64,000 bases of DNA. Source: CAWARU01 sp963784575. Lineage in GTDB: Bacteria; Pseudomonadota; Gammaproteobacteria; UBA6186; Azoamicaceae. Numbering within the stretch: the first letter of the stretch is position 1; each line of letters begins with the position of its first letter. This document shows, one piece after another, positions 1-9,952 of the stretch. Below the pieces are notes generated by a model that was not told the origin of the DNA, did not search any database, and worked only from the letters and a program-made list of their open reading frames with translations. The DNA lies in the NCBI GenBank assembly GCA_963784575.1, contig CAWARU010000001.1, forward strand, positions 3,100,001 to 3,164,000, given 5' to 3'. Both the position numbers and the translations under genes were made by a program.

Positions 1-2
1 GG

Positions 3-2903
3 AGCACAAATTTCCCTGAACCAGGGCTTTTTCACAAATCCATTAAATCACGTAATGGTGAATTGAATGGAGAGACCTCGGAGGAATATACTCGATATTG
101 GTTTTCGATTCCATCCGAGTATTTTGAAGAAAGCTTGGATATGTTTGTCAATTTCATCAAAGATCCCATACTGAAATTAGAACTTGCAACAAATGAAATA
201 GAAGCGATAGAGAATGAATTTGTCTTGGGCTGTGACATGGATGCACGGCGAGTATCATTAACTTTGCGACATATTCTGGATGAAGAACATGCTGCAAGGC
301 CAATTCATGGGGGCAATAAAAAAACGCTACCACTCGAGAAGATGACCGAAATAGCAGTCTTGTTACGAAAGTTCTGGGAAGAATATTATACTGCTGATAG
401 AATGACCTTGCTTATAACCTCTCCAAAATCTTTGGATATCCAGGTTGGAATGGTCAAAAAGCATTTTGATTCAATTAGGAAATCAAAAACTCCAAAATTG
501 AATTCAACACCGATGCCAAGATTTAGCCAAAAGAATTTGCAGAAGCAAATAACCATAGAAAAAATTAAAAATTCTTATTTACTCTGGCTCAAATTTATTT
601 TCACAGAAGATTTCAGTATCGAATCCATACAAGCCTTGAATTTCATCGAATATTTACTCAAGAGCAAAGCGAGTGGTAGCTTGTTACATGCTTTGAAGAG
701 AACGGGCTATATTCATGATTCTTTCATACAATCTTTTGGTATCATGACTAATTCAATATATATAGCTCAAAATCAAGTTGAACTTGACCTCCAAATACCT
801 TTAACGTTAGTAGGGGCAAGCAATATTGACAAAATCACGATCATGGTATTGGAATATATAGAGTTTATTAAAGGACATGGCATCGATGCTCACATCTTCA
901 AAGAGTTTCAGCAAACATCTTATCGAAAATTCAATTTTGAAGCAGACACAATTAAACCAGACTATCTTTATAATATTAAAAACTTGCCTCCGAATCTTCT
1001 GTTACATGGAACTGAAATCTTACCAGAATCTCCTTTTTGCGCCGAAAAGATTGCAAATATTTTGGATTGCCTTACCCCAAGAAATTTACTACAAGTTTTA
1101 TCGATAGGTAAGGATTTAATAACTGAAGCTTGGCGGGAAGCAGCATCCCTTGAGCCCTATACCAATACACGATATTCAGTACAAGATCTTTCTTCCAGGA
1201 TACTCTATTGGAAGCCTCGAAAATATCTCAAGTTTCAATTAACAGAACCAAATATCTATATACCAGAAAACTTTGATATCGTAGATCTGGATCCCAAGTT
1301 CAAGATTCCGAACTTGATAGTTAATGAAAATGGATTGCTCATTTGGCTTTCACAAGATCATCGTTTTAAAAGTCCGAAATTAGAAACTCATATTGTATTG
1401 GCAACGCCTCATATGAATGATTCAGCCGAAAATTTTGCCTGTTTTGCTATTTTGGAAAAATTGCTTTTAAAGCAAATTCAAATACTTTATACTCAATTTT
1501 ATCGGCACGCAAGTTTTACAGTTTCGCCTCCGTCAAAGCGCGGCAGAGGCATTGCCATGACGGTAAAGGGTTATAGCCATAAACAACTTGATTTTATTTT
1601 GGCAATTTTTGCTGTCATAGCCACCTTCAAAATTGATGCAAAAGCATTTGAAACAGAGAAAAGTTTGTTAATAGGAACAACTTTAGGTCAAAAAAACGAG
1701 TCACTCTATACGCAAGCTCCAGAATACCTCGCAAATTTAAGCCTAAAAACTCATTATAAGCTTGATGACATAAGAACTGAATTGGAAATGCAAACGCTAG
1801 AATCGGTTTCTCTATACTTAGACAATATGATGAAAACTTTGACTCTTGAAATTTTCTGTCATGGCAATATTACACGTCAATCACTTTCGTCCTTTGGAGA
1901 AAGTGCAACAAAGATGCTGAATCTGGGGAGACAGTGTGCTCCCCAATACCAGTGTTTGCCTATAGACTGCCCAAAAGGCGGGATTTTGGGGTATAGAGTC
2001 GAAACAATGCAGCAGAATGATTCAGTATTATTGTTTTTGCGGGCACCCGATGATTCTTTGTTGTCAGGATTTGCAATATTTCTGCTGTGTAAAATGATAA
2101 ATCCATATTTGTATAGATCGCTTCGTGATAGGGAGCAGCTGGCTTATCTTCTTGCCTGCAACCTTGCAATTCGTGAGAATGTTCACTTTATACAGTTTAT
2201 AATCGTATCCAGCAATTATTCCGCGGACTTTTTGGTCGCAAGATTCTATAAATTTCTTGTTGAGTTTAAGGATGTTCTTGAAAAAATGTCTGAAAAGGAA
2301 TTTAACGATTTGAAAAAAAGTTTGAGCGATGCGCATAAAAAGAGATACGATGCACCGAGAACACCTGATGACTATTGCGGGCTTTTCGTTGCAGAATTTT
2401 TTAATGGTCAAAATCGCTTTGAAGAGATGTTTCAAAATCAATTTGAAAAAATGACTTTAAAGATGATACAGGATTTGTACCAGGAAATAACGCATCCACA
2501 CACGAGACGTCAATTTCTGGTACTTGAAAAGGGGAGTATGACGAAGAATTTGCCAAACTTAACTGATTTGGATATTGAGGGCTTCAATAGAACGGTGAGC
2601 TGGATCGACAACATGCGAATTTTTAAGTCAAATGCAACGCACTTACCGGATACCATGACGTTAAGAAACCGCTACCTTTCGATCCATCGGTTTAACTTTC
2701 CAAGAGCAAGCGAACATGAGGATAAACCTTTGGTGGATGAAGAGGATTTGCGCCAAGCATTACAGGTAACTTCTTTAGTAAACGAGCACAATACTGTTGA
2801 AACGTTACTTTGTTATTGTTTTGCACATTATAAAGGTAACAGTTTTGCAGATTCATCATTGTCGCAAAAATGGGAATCCAGGAAACTGTCAAAATTGAGC
2901 TAA
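3..2903 (+). CDS. M16 family (insulin-degrading-enzyme-like) zinc metallopeptidase, 5' end outside window
   Basis: The frame is open from the first base, so the gene starts upstream; the TTG at 63 is an internal Leu codon. The first visible residues match the insulysin region after the HxxEH zinc motif: a conserved N-G-E-T-S block, then NEIEAIENEF, whose two glutamates are seven residues apart as in insulysin, the second (codon 216-218) being the likely third zinc ligand. HxxEH itself is not in the window. The C-terminal half has the M16 signature LRDREQLAY (about nt 2125-2150) followed by a hydrophobic strand and an M-x-E-x-F-x-x-L-K helix. About 965 residues are visible, so the whole protein would have the size of a four-domain M16A protease that degrades peptides inside a closed chamber. 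Its stop lies 2 nt from the stop of the convergent Sel1 gene. No signal peptide can be judged. Confidence 0.85.
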   Translation, partial: STNFPEPGLFHKSIKSRNGELNGETSEEYTRYWFSIPSEYFEESLDMFVNFIKDPILKLELATNEIEAIENEFVLGCDMDARRVSLTLRHILDEEHAARPIHGGNKKTLPLEKMTEIAVLLRKFWEEYYTADRMTLLITSPKSLDIQVGMVKKHFDSIRKSKTPKLNSTPMPRFSQKNLQKQITIEKIKNSYLLWLKFIFTEDFSIESIQALNFIEYLLKSKASGSLLHALKRTGYIHDSFIQSFGIMTNSIYIAQNQVELDLQIPLTLVGASNIDKITIMVLEYIEFIKGHGIDAHIFKEFQQTSYRKFNFEADTIKPDYLYNIKNLPPNLLLHGTEILPESPFCAEKIANILDCLTPRNLLQVLSIGKDLITEAWREAASLEPYTNTRYSVQDLSSRILYWKPRKYLKFQLTEPNIYIPENFDIVDLDPKFKIPNLIVNENGLLIWLSQDHRFKSPKLETHIVLATPHMNDSAENFACFAILEKLLLKQIQILYTQFYRHASFTVSPPSKRGRGIAMTVKGYSHKQLDFILAIFAVIATFKIDAKAFETEKSLLIGTTLGQKNESLYTQAPEYLANLSLKTHYKLDDIRTELEMQTLESVSLYLDNMMKTLTLEIFCHGNITRQSLSSFGESATKMLNLGRQCAPQYQCLPIDCPKGGILGYRVETMQQNDSVLLFLRAPDDSLLSGFAIFLLCKMINPYLYRSLRDREQLAYLLACNLAIRENVHFIQFIIVSSNYSADFLVARFYKFLVEFKDVLEKMSEKEFNDLKKSLSDAHKKRYDAPRTPDDYCGLFVAEFFNGQNRFEEMFQNQFEKMTLKMIQDLYQEITHPHTRRQFLVLEKGSMTKNLPNLTDLDIEGFNRTVSWIDNMRIFKSNATHLPDTMTLRNRYLSIHRFNFPRASEHEDKPLVDEEDLRQALQVTSLVNEHNTVETLLCYCFAHYKGNSFADSSLSQKWESRKLSKLS

Positions 2904-2905
2904 AC

Positions 2906-5900
2906 TCAATGAAATTTTCTGTGACTCAAGAGGCTAGTCGCCTCAAATTCCGAAATTTCAATGACGGGTCCCGACAAGCCGCCACTTTCATTCAAGGGTA
3001 CGCTGTAGTCACCGGTAATACCTTTTGGCAGGATGCGGCCGAGCATTGCGACAATTTCTGAATGGCCATTTTCTTTGGCGAACATGAGCGCCGTTTTGCC
3101 GGAACCAGGACCGGGTTGTCCGGGATTTATGTCCAAAACATATAAAAGCAAATCGTTTACAAGATTCAGTTTTCCAGTTGCTGCAGCGCGACGGAGTGCA
3201 AGTTCTGGATCGGGGAGTTTGTCACCGTCTTTTAGGGTGGTGAGTGTTTTTAAAATGCTCCGAACTTCGGCTTGATTCTCAATAGTTCTATGGGCGAGAT
3301 GCGGAGGTAGCGTTTCTGCTATTGGTTGAAGTGGATTTTCGCCTGCTCCAATTTCTTCAGTCAATTTCCGGATTTCACCGCTGCCTGAATTGTGGCTTGA
3401 AGTGGGTTTTTGGATTTCTTTTTCTTCTAAACTAGAATTTTCTTTCTCTAACTGCTGGCGGATCATGTTATAGTAAATTTTAAGTTGAGCTGCCTTTGAA
3501 TCCATTGGATTTTGGAGATCTGATGCAATCTTCGCCAATTGAACCGCATAGGCCAGATCTTTAGCGACGCCAATTCCTTTATAGAATTTATTAGATAGCA
3601 CTACTAAACCAGAGATTGCTTTTTCACTTCCTAAGAGTGCGGCTTGATGCAATAGCTGTGCAGCTCTCTTATAGTCCTGGCGGACATCTAGGCCATGCTC
3701 ATATTTTCGGCTGATCGTGATAAGATTATCTATGGATTCTTCATGTCCCAAGAGTGCCGCTTCTTTAAAATATTTGGCAGCAAGTGCAATATTTTGGGGA
3801 ATGCCGCTACCTACTAGGTAAAGAGAGGCTATGAAGAAATTAGCAACTGTGTCACCTCGTTTTGCAGCCAGACCAAGATATTTGAGAGCGAGTTTCGTGT
3901 TTTCAGGAACACCTTCACCATAGAGATAGTTGCGGCCTATAATAACGAGATTGTTACGAGCTTCTATATCGCCATGCAGAGCCGCTTCATTAAACAAAAT
4001 TGCAGCAAAATCCAAATCCAAGTCTACTTCCTTGCCATAATAAAAACGAGTTCCTATGGCTTTTAAGTTATCAATAGCAGTTTTATGACCTAATCTTGCA
4101 GCAAGCAAGGTTAATTCAGCAGCGCGCTTGGTGTTTTTTGCGACTTCTGTTCCTGTATAATAGGCTGCTGCAAGTTCAAAGAGTAGCGGCCCAATGTCTG
4201 ATTCACCGAGTTGTATAGCCTCTTTTAACTGCAGTTCCGCCTTTTCAAAATCCTTTTGACAAAGTATTCCCGACATATACACGGTTGCTCTATTGCGTTT
4301 CGACATGGAATAATTCAGCTCTGAAAGATGCCTTTTTATTTCTAACATGAGTTCTGGGTGTTTTTTGTCAATATTAAAATCCTTATCATTGAAGTTCTGT
4401 AAAAAATTCTGTGCATCTTTATGCCCCAACATGGCAGCCTGTTTCATTAAATCTGTACCATGAAATATATCTAGAGGTACTCCTTCACCTTGATAGTAGA
4501 GTTTGGCAATTTGTGCAAGATTAATGACCGATCCTTCATGCCCAAGAATTGCAGCTTGGTAGAATAATTCTCCGGCAAGCTTTATATCTTTAGGGACTTC
4601 TTTGCCAAGATAATATAGGCAGGCGATTGCGGCTATATTGTGTAAGCCATTTTTACTGCCAAGTTTACCAGCTTCAATAGAGAGTTCGGTTGCTTTTTTG
4701 ATATCTTTGGAACAGCCCTTACCTTTGACGAGATCGAGTGCAATGCCAACCAGTCCTTCCAATGCCATAGGAGTTTTTATTTTTGCAGCTTCTAAAAATA
4801 AATCTGCCGCTTTATAAATGTCTTTTGGTAGACCTATGCCCGCTATTAAATGATTGCCTAACATTATTTTGCCATAACCAGAGCCTAAGCTTGATAAAAA
4901 TTGCGCGAGTTCTATTACAAGAGCAACATGATTTTCTCGACCAAAATGATACTCACTCAACAAATGTTCAAGCAAATTGAGACCATCAGGAAAGCCGAGT
5001 AAGGCGGATTTTTTAAGATTTCCAATGAAATTTTCAGGCTCATCTGATTCAAATGGTAAGGCATTAAAAAGAGCTGCGCCTTCTGCAATAGTTTCGTCCG
5101 AGCTATTGTGATCGAATTCAGTGATTAATTTTAAGATCTTATCTGTGGTTAATCCTGTTGAATTGGCAATCCGAGCGGTTCGATGTGTGATAGAACCGAA
5201 GCCTTCATCATAGAGGACATCTTTGGCGTAGTTAATCCGCTTTTGTCCTGCGGCTTCAAGCAAATCATTCAACAAAAATAAGGGAATTTCACTATTGAAT
5301 AGATATCGATTCAGAAATTGAATGAAGTCCAGCATTGCGGGATCTTTGCCATTAAACTGAAATGCGAGAACCGCATGGGATTCATCATTAAGATTGAAAG
5401 TGCAGGGAGTGCTCTGCTGGCCGTCTTTGACACGCTTTGCAAGCATTTTAGGGTTGGTATTCAATTTTTTTAATGCTGCATTGGCTTCATTATGATTTAA
5501 TATTTTTGCATAAATGAGAGTTCCTAAGTGATTACCCTCAATCCATGCCTTATCTCGAAGATTGGATAAGCTCTCTGGTGCTATAACAGTAATTTCATGA
5601 CCCTCATAAATCAGGGTGTATTTTGAATACTTTTCTTTTTGCATTAGTGCTTGCATAGCTGTATCAGTTGAGGCAGGCAGCGGGCAAGTGATGTTAAATT
5701 CTTTGAAATATTTCAAAATATCGATATTTTTAGAAGTTTGATAGTTCCAACGGGTTTTATATAAAGCAAGATTTTGCTGGTAAATTTCCAAATAAATTCT
5801 GTGTCGGATATAATTTCGGACGTCATCTCGAGTAACAGCTTCAGTGTCTGGGTGATTCAGAGAAGTTAAGCTAAAAATTCCTTGGGGTTCAAATAATACT

Positions 5901-6196
5901 TCAATACCATTAGACCAGAAAGCCTGTCCTGCCAATATGCCATCGGGTGTGCCGGTTATAGAATTATTTCCGGTGCTTCTATTTTGGGGGTATTCGTGAG
6001 CGAGAATAGCGCGCATTTCATCTACAGTGGATATCAGCCCTGCTTTTTCCAAGTCCATCACGGATTTAGCATCTAATGTGGCTTTTATCATGGATTTTAG
6101 GGCTAGGATTGCAATGTCTGGAGATTTATTGGAAAAGTCGAGGTGGTTTTCTAATACTGCATCAATATTTTGTTTTTGCGCTGAGTTGAGTGGCAT
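2906..6196 (-). CDS. Large Sel1-repeat protein with C-terminal ankyrin-like segment
   Basis: 1096 residues. The start ATG follows GGAG at 9 nt. Residues 1 to about 370 match no family I recognise. From about 370 to 900 there are ten or more Sel1-like repeats with the recurring A-x-L-G-H/S-x-x-A-x-x-x-L pattern (for example AALLGHEESIDNL), forming an alpha-alpha superhelix that usually scaffolds protein complexes. After a polar linker near 930-960, the end has a short ankyrin-like segment (KTALMFAKENGHSEIVAMLG). No signal peptide or transmembrane segment is seen. Sel1 proteins are frequent in Legionella and Coxiella, where some act in host trafficking; an effector role is inference. The gene stands alone between convergent neighbours. 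Confidence 0.75.
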   Translation of the reverse strand: MPLNSAQKQNIDAVLENHLDFSNKSPDIAILALKSMIKATLDAKSVMDLEKAGLISTVDEMRAILAHEYPQNRSTGNNSITGTPDGILAGQAFWSNGIEVLFEPQGIFSLTSLNHPDTEAVTRDDVRNYIRHRIYLEIYQQNLALYKTRWNYQTSKNIDILKYFKEFNITCPLPASTDTAMQALMQKEKYSKYTLIYEGHEITVIAPESLSNLRDKAWIEGNHLGTLIYAKILNHNEANAALKKLNTNPKMLAKRVKDGQQSTPCTFNLNDESHAVLAFQFNGKDPAMLDFIQFLNRYLFNSEIPLFLLNDLLEAAGQKRINYAKDVLYDEGFGSITHRTARIANSTGLTTDKILKLITEFDHNSSDETIAEGAALFNALPFESDEPENFIGNLKKSALLGFPDGLNLLEHLLSEYHFGRENHVALVIELAQFLSSLGSGYGKIMLGNHLIAGIGLPKDIYKAADLFLEAAKIKTPMALEGLVGIALDLVKGKGCSKDIKKATELSIEAGKLGSKNGLHNIAAIACLYYLGKEVPKDIKLAGELFYQAAILGHEGSVINLAQIAKLYYQGEGVPLDIFHGTDLMKQAAMLGHKDAQNFLQNFNDKDFNIDKKHPELMLEIKRHLSELNYSMSKRNRATVYMSGILCQKDFEKAELQLKEAIQLGESDIGPLLFELAAAYYTGTEVAKNTKRAAELTLLAARLGHKTAIDNLKAIGTRFYYGKEVDLDLDFAAILFNEAALHGDIEARNNLVIIGRNYLYGEGVPENTKLALKYLGLAAKRGDTVANFFIASLYLVGSGIPQNIALAAKYFKEAALLGHEESIDNLITISRKYEHGLDVRQDYKRAAQLLHQAALLGSEKAISGLVVLSNKFYKGIGVAKDLAYAVQLAKIASDLQNPMDSKAAQLKIYYNMIRQQLEKENSSLEEKEIQKPTSSHNSGSGEIRKLTEEIGAGENPLQPIAETLPPHLAHRTIENQAEVRSILKTLTTLKDGDKLPDPELALRRAAATGKLNLVNDLLLYVLDINPGQPGPGSGKTALMFAKENGHSEIVAMLGRILPKGITGDYSVPLNESGGLSGPVIEISEFEATSLLSHRKFH

Positions 6197-6341
6197 GGGG
6201 GGAGCTCCGTTAATAAATTAAATGAATAAAATAAAATATAATTTGAGTCATGAGTGAATGTGCAATCTATAATAAATGTATTATAACTCTATGCGGTACT
6301 ATTTATGTTATACAAAATCCAGAAATAACCTGAATGTTACC

Positions 6342-7289
6342 TTAACTTGCCTCGCCAGCAACCACTGTTTCAGGCGGCTTCACATATAATTTCTCTCGCT
6401 TTAATTCTTCCTGGTAGAAGATGGCAAGCCCAACCGTGAATAACACAATAGAAAGGTAGAAATGCCAGGTGATGGTCTCGTTCAAGAAATACCAGCCGAA
6501 GAAGGAGGCAAAGAAAGGCGTGACAAGACCTGCAAAAGCCATAAAGGTGGCAGTATATCGTTTTAAGAGGTAACCATATAAGTTATAACAAACGATATTG
6601 GAAATGACGCACATCAGCAGGGAGTTTTGCAAAAATGGCCAATAATCGGACACAGGGATGGGATTCCACGATTCGCCTACAAAATAGGAATGCGCTAATG
6701 CCATGGCGCCCCCTAATGTCATGCTAATGCCATTCGCCATCAAAGGAGAATATTGATATTCACTGATAACTTTTTTAAGCTGGATCCAACCATAGACGCT
6801 TGCAACGACAGCGATTAAAGCGGCAATTTCTGCAAAAGAGATGCCGGCAATGCCGCCCGATAATATTTCCTCTGGGGATTGCGCATAAAAAATAGGAATT
6901 AAACCAACAAAACCAATGCAAAGTCCAACCCATTTCTTGGCATTTAAGGTTTCCCGCAATACTAAGTATGCCACTAATGCAGCAAGGAAGGGGGAGAGGC
7001 TGTACAGGAGACAGGCTTTTGCAGAGACCATATGTTGAATACCCCAAATTTCAGCGACATTTGTGAGGTAAATCATGGTAAATGCTAGGAGGAATAGGGG
7101 TTTGAAATGGGATAATTTAAAAGAAAAATTCTTACGATTCCAAATAAATTGATGCGCAAGTAGTAAGATACCCGCAAAAAACATACGGGAACCTATTAAA
7201 AAGAAAGGTTCAGAATACTCTAAAGTGGCTTTACTGATGCCAAATAAACTTGCAAATAGGGCAAAAAGTAGGATAACGAGAGCAATCAT
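6342..7289 (-). CDS. EamA/DMT-superfamily permease
   Basis: About 315 residues with roughly ten hydrophobic helices in two related halves, the pattern of EamA drug/metabolite transporters of the inner membrane. A short loop between the halves carries the LKKVISEYQYSPLMANGISM region, and the tail is short and charged. I chose the ATG at 7289 because AAAGGA precedes it by about six bases; the ATG 15 codons upstream (7334) has no ribosome site. The substrate cannot be read from sequence; relatives export amino acids, nucleosides or similar small metabolites. It lies 130 nt downstream of tex on the same strand, with a weak hairpin (AAACTGT/ACAGTTT, 7369-7390) between them, so it may be transcribed separately. 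Confidence 0.85.
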   Translation of the reverse strand: MIALVILLFALFASLFGISKATLEYSEPFFLIGSRMFFAGILLLAHQFIWNRKNFSFKLSHFKPLFLLAFTMIYLTNVAEIWGIQHMVSAKACLLYSLSPFLAALVAYLVLRETLNAKKWVGLCIGFVGLIPIFYAQSPEEILSGGIAGISFAEIAALIAVVASVYGWIQLKKVISEYQYSPLMANGISMTLGGAMALAHSYFVGESWNPIPVSDYWPFLQNSLLMCVISNIVCYNLYGYLLKRYTATFMAFAGLVTPFFASFFGWYFLNETITWHFYLSIVLFTVGLAIFYQEELKREKLYVKPPETVVAGEAS

Positions 7290-7418
7290 TGTTTTTCCTT
7301 TAAACAAGTTATTTAAGTTATAAGATTTTACCATATCTTATGAAATAAAAAAAGATGGTTTCTAAATAAAACTGTGTTTATATACAGTTTATCGTAGGGT
7401 TGCCTCTGACGGTTGCAG

Positions 7419-9866
7419 CTACTTCTTTTTCAAAGCTTCTTGCAGGACAGACCCAAAAAGCGAATTCCCCCTACCTTGATCTTTTCCTGATGTATGGGAG
7501 TATTTAGAATCTCTAGACTCTCTGCCTTGATCATTGCCTTTTGAGTGTCGAATAGAGGTATTACTCCTTGCATCAGGCTTGTTTGTAGCACCACGTTGTC
7601 CTGACCCCGATCCTCCCGGCATGGGAATTTCGTCTTCCAATCGTAATGTCAGGCTGATTCTTTTTCGCTTGACATCCACTTCTAAGACTTTCGCTTTGAC
7701 AATATCTCCAGCTTTTACCACTTCCCGTGGATCCTTCACAAATTTATTCGACAATGCTGAAATGTGGACAAGCCCATCTTGGTGCACGCCGATGTCCACA
7801 AACGCACCAAAATTGGCAACATTGGTGACTACGCCTTCTAAGATCATGCCTGGTTTCACATCTTCAATCGCGTGAACCTTATCGTCAAATGAAGCGGTCT
7901 TAAATTCAGGACGAGGATCCCGTCCAGGTTTTTCCAATTCATGAATGATGTCAGTGACTGTGGGAATACCAAATTTTTCGTCAGTAAAATCTTTGGGTTG
8001 CAGGGTTTTCAAAAAGTCTTTATTCCCAATCACTTCACCGATCTTATGTTTCGTTTTCGACAAAATTCGTTCCACGACGGGATAGGATTCAGGATGTACA
8101 GCAGAGGCATCTAGAGGATTGTCGCCGTTCACGATGCGTAAAAATCCTGCGGCCTGCTCAAATGTTTTGGCACCAAGTCTTGGGATGTTGCCGAGATCTT
8201 GACGGGTTTTAAATTTGCCGTGCTCATCCCGGAACTTTACAATATTTTTGGCGAGCGTTGAATTCAAACCTGAAACTCGGGAAAGAAGCGGGATAGAGGC
8301 TGTGTTGACATCCACGCCTACTGCATTCACGCAATCCTCCACAACGACATCGAGGGAGCGCGCCAAGGCAACTTGATTGACATCGTGTTGGTATTGACCA
8401 ACGCCGATTGCTTTGGGTTCAATTTTAACAAGTTCCGCGAGGGGATCTTGCAATCTTCTGGCAATAGAAACGGCGCCGCGAATGCTCACATCCAGATCTG
8501 GAAATTCCTGAGCTGCAAATTCTGAAGCCGAGTAAACCGAAGCGCCGGCTTCCGAGACCATGATCTTTTTCAAGCCTAGTTCGGGATGAAGTTTTAAAAG
8601 CTCTGACACCAATTGATCAGTTTCTCGGGATGCGGTGCCATTGCCAATACTAATTAATTCAATCTGAAAATGTTTGCAGAGCGCTGCGAGGATTTCGAGA
8701 GACTTTTTCCATTCGTCTTTTGGTGCATGGGGATAAATAGTGGCATGCTGCAGTAATTTGCCGGTTGCATCCACGATCGCAACTTTAACACCAGTTCTAA
8801 ATCCTGGATCAAGGCCCATAGTAGCGCGGCTGCCTGCGGGCGCACTCATCAGTAGATCTTTTAAGTTTTTAGCAAACACATGAATGGCCTCGAGACCTGC
8901 CTGCTCGCGCAATTGATTCATGAATTCAAGTTCAAGTTGTATGAAGAGTTTGACGCGCCAAGTCCATTGCGCAGTTTCTAGCAGCCATTTATCAGCGCTA
9001 CGGTTTTTATCTGTGATTCCGAAAAAGCTTGCAACCATTTTTTCATAGGGTTCCGATTCATGGGCAATAGAAAGATTCAAGATGTCTTCATTGCGGCCGC
9101 GAAGGATTGCGAGCATGCGGTGTGAAGGAATTTTAGAGAGAGCTTCTTCATAATCGAAATAATCTTTGAATTTCTGACCAGCTTCCTCTTTACCTTCCAT
9201 TACCTTGCTGGTAATCTTGCCTTCGTTCCAGAGCCGATCGCGCAATTTTCCGATGAGCTCTGCATCTTCCGCAAATCTTTCCATTAAAATGTGTCTGGCC
9301 CCTTCGAGTGCAGATTTTGCATCCTCGATTTTGTGTTCAGGATTTAGATAGGATTCTGCCGTTTTGATCGGATCGAGAGTCGGATCTGACAAAAGTGCTT
9401 CTGCTAAGGGTTCGAGTCCTGCTTCGCGTGCAATTTGCGCTTTGGTGCGGCGTTTTGGTTTATAGGGTAGATAGAGATCTTCCAATCGGGCTTTGGTTTC
9501 GGCATTTTGGATAAGATCTTCTAGTTCTGGGGTTAATTTGTTTTGCTCTGCAATGCTTTTTAGGATAGCGGCGCGGCGATCTTCTAATTCCCTGAGATAC
9601 AGCAGGCGTTCTTCGAGGGTTCGCAGATCGGTGTCTGTCAGCCCGCCGGTTGCTTCTTTGCGATAGCGCGAAATGAAAGGGACGGTGTCGCCATTGTCAA
9701 GCAATTGTACCGCAGTAGCAACCTGTATGGGTCTGACTGGGTCTGTTGCTGTTCTTGCTGTGCTAAGCTCTGCGGCTATTTGATGGATGATTTTTTCATG
9801 TTTTGGGTGTTTGTCAGTGGTTTTGGTTGTTACTGGTCTGTCATTTTGTGTGCTGGTTTCATTCAT
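7419..9866 (-). CDS. tex: Tex family RNA-binding transcription accessory protein
   Basis: 815 residues with Tex domains in order: N-terminal helical region (IAAELS onwards), a YqgF/RNase-H-like domain starting at TMGLDPGFRTGVKVAI, a helix-hairpin-helix region (VDVNTASIPLLSRVSGL and NIPRLGAKTFEQAAGFLRI) and a C-terminal S1 domain (about 650-725, GVVTNVANFGAFVDIG to KRISLTLR). Tex binds nucleic acid through S1 and is linked to transcription and toxin expression in other bacteria. Two oddities: an extra ~25 polar residues before the usual Tex start, and an extended Ser/Gly/Arg/Lys-rich tail after S1 ending in ALKKK. No good Shine-Dalgarno precedes the ATG at 9866. proS lies 86 nt upstream on the same strand, so co-transcription is likely. 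Confidence 0.95.
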   Translation of the reverse strand: MNETSTQNDRPVTTKTTDKHPKHEKIIHQIAAELSTARTATDPVRPIQVATAVQLLDNGDTVPFISRYRKEATGGLTDTDLRTLEERLLYLRELEDRRAAILKSIAEQNKLTPELEDLIQNAETKARLEDLYLPYKPKRRTKAQIAREAGLEPLAEALLSDPTLDPIKTAESYLNPEHKIEDAKSALEGARHILMERFAEDAELIGKLRDRLWNEGKITSKVMEGKEEAGQKFKDYFDYEEALSKIPSHRMLAILRGRNEDILNLSIAHESEPYEKMVASFFGITDKNRSADKWLLETAQWTWRVKLFIQLELEFMNQLREQAGLEAIHVFAKNLKDLLMSAPAGSRATMGLDPGFRTGVKVAIVDATGKLLQHATIYPHAPKDEWKKSLEILAALCKHFQIELISIGNGTASRETDQLVSELLKLHPELGLKKIMVSEAGASVYSASEFAAQEFPDLDVSIRGAVSIARRLQDPLAELVKIEPKAIGVGQYQHDVNQVALARSLDVVVEDCVNAVGVDVNTASIPLLSRVSGLNSTLAKNIVKFRDEHGKFKTRQDLGNIPRLGAKTFEQAAGFLRIVNGDNPLDASAVHPESYPVVERILSKTKHKIGEVIGNKDFLKTLQPKDFTDEKFGIPTVTDIIHELEKPGRDPRPEFKTASFDDKVHAIEDVKPGMILEGVVTNVANFGAFVDIGVHQDGLVHISALSNKFVKDPREVVKAGDIVKAKVLEVDVKRKRISLTLRLEDEIPMPGGSGSGQRGATNKPDARSNTSIRHSKGNDQGRESRDSKYSHTSGKDQGRGNSLFGSVLQEALKKK

Positions 9867-9952
9867 AAATTTACTACTCTACTCTACTAGAAAAATTTAA
9901 ACAAAAAATATTAAAATATACCATAAACTAAAACTGAAACTTAAAATTGAAC

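Noticed and set aside
7369..7390. Rho-independent terminator after tex
   Set aside because: The stem is only 7 bp, AT-rich, and not followed by a T-run.
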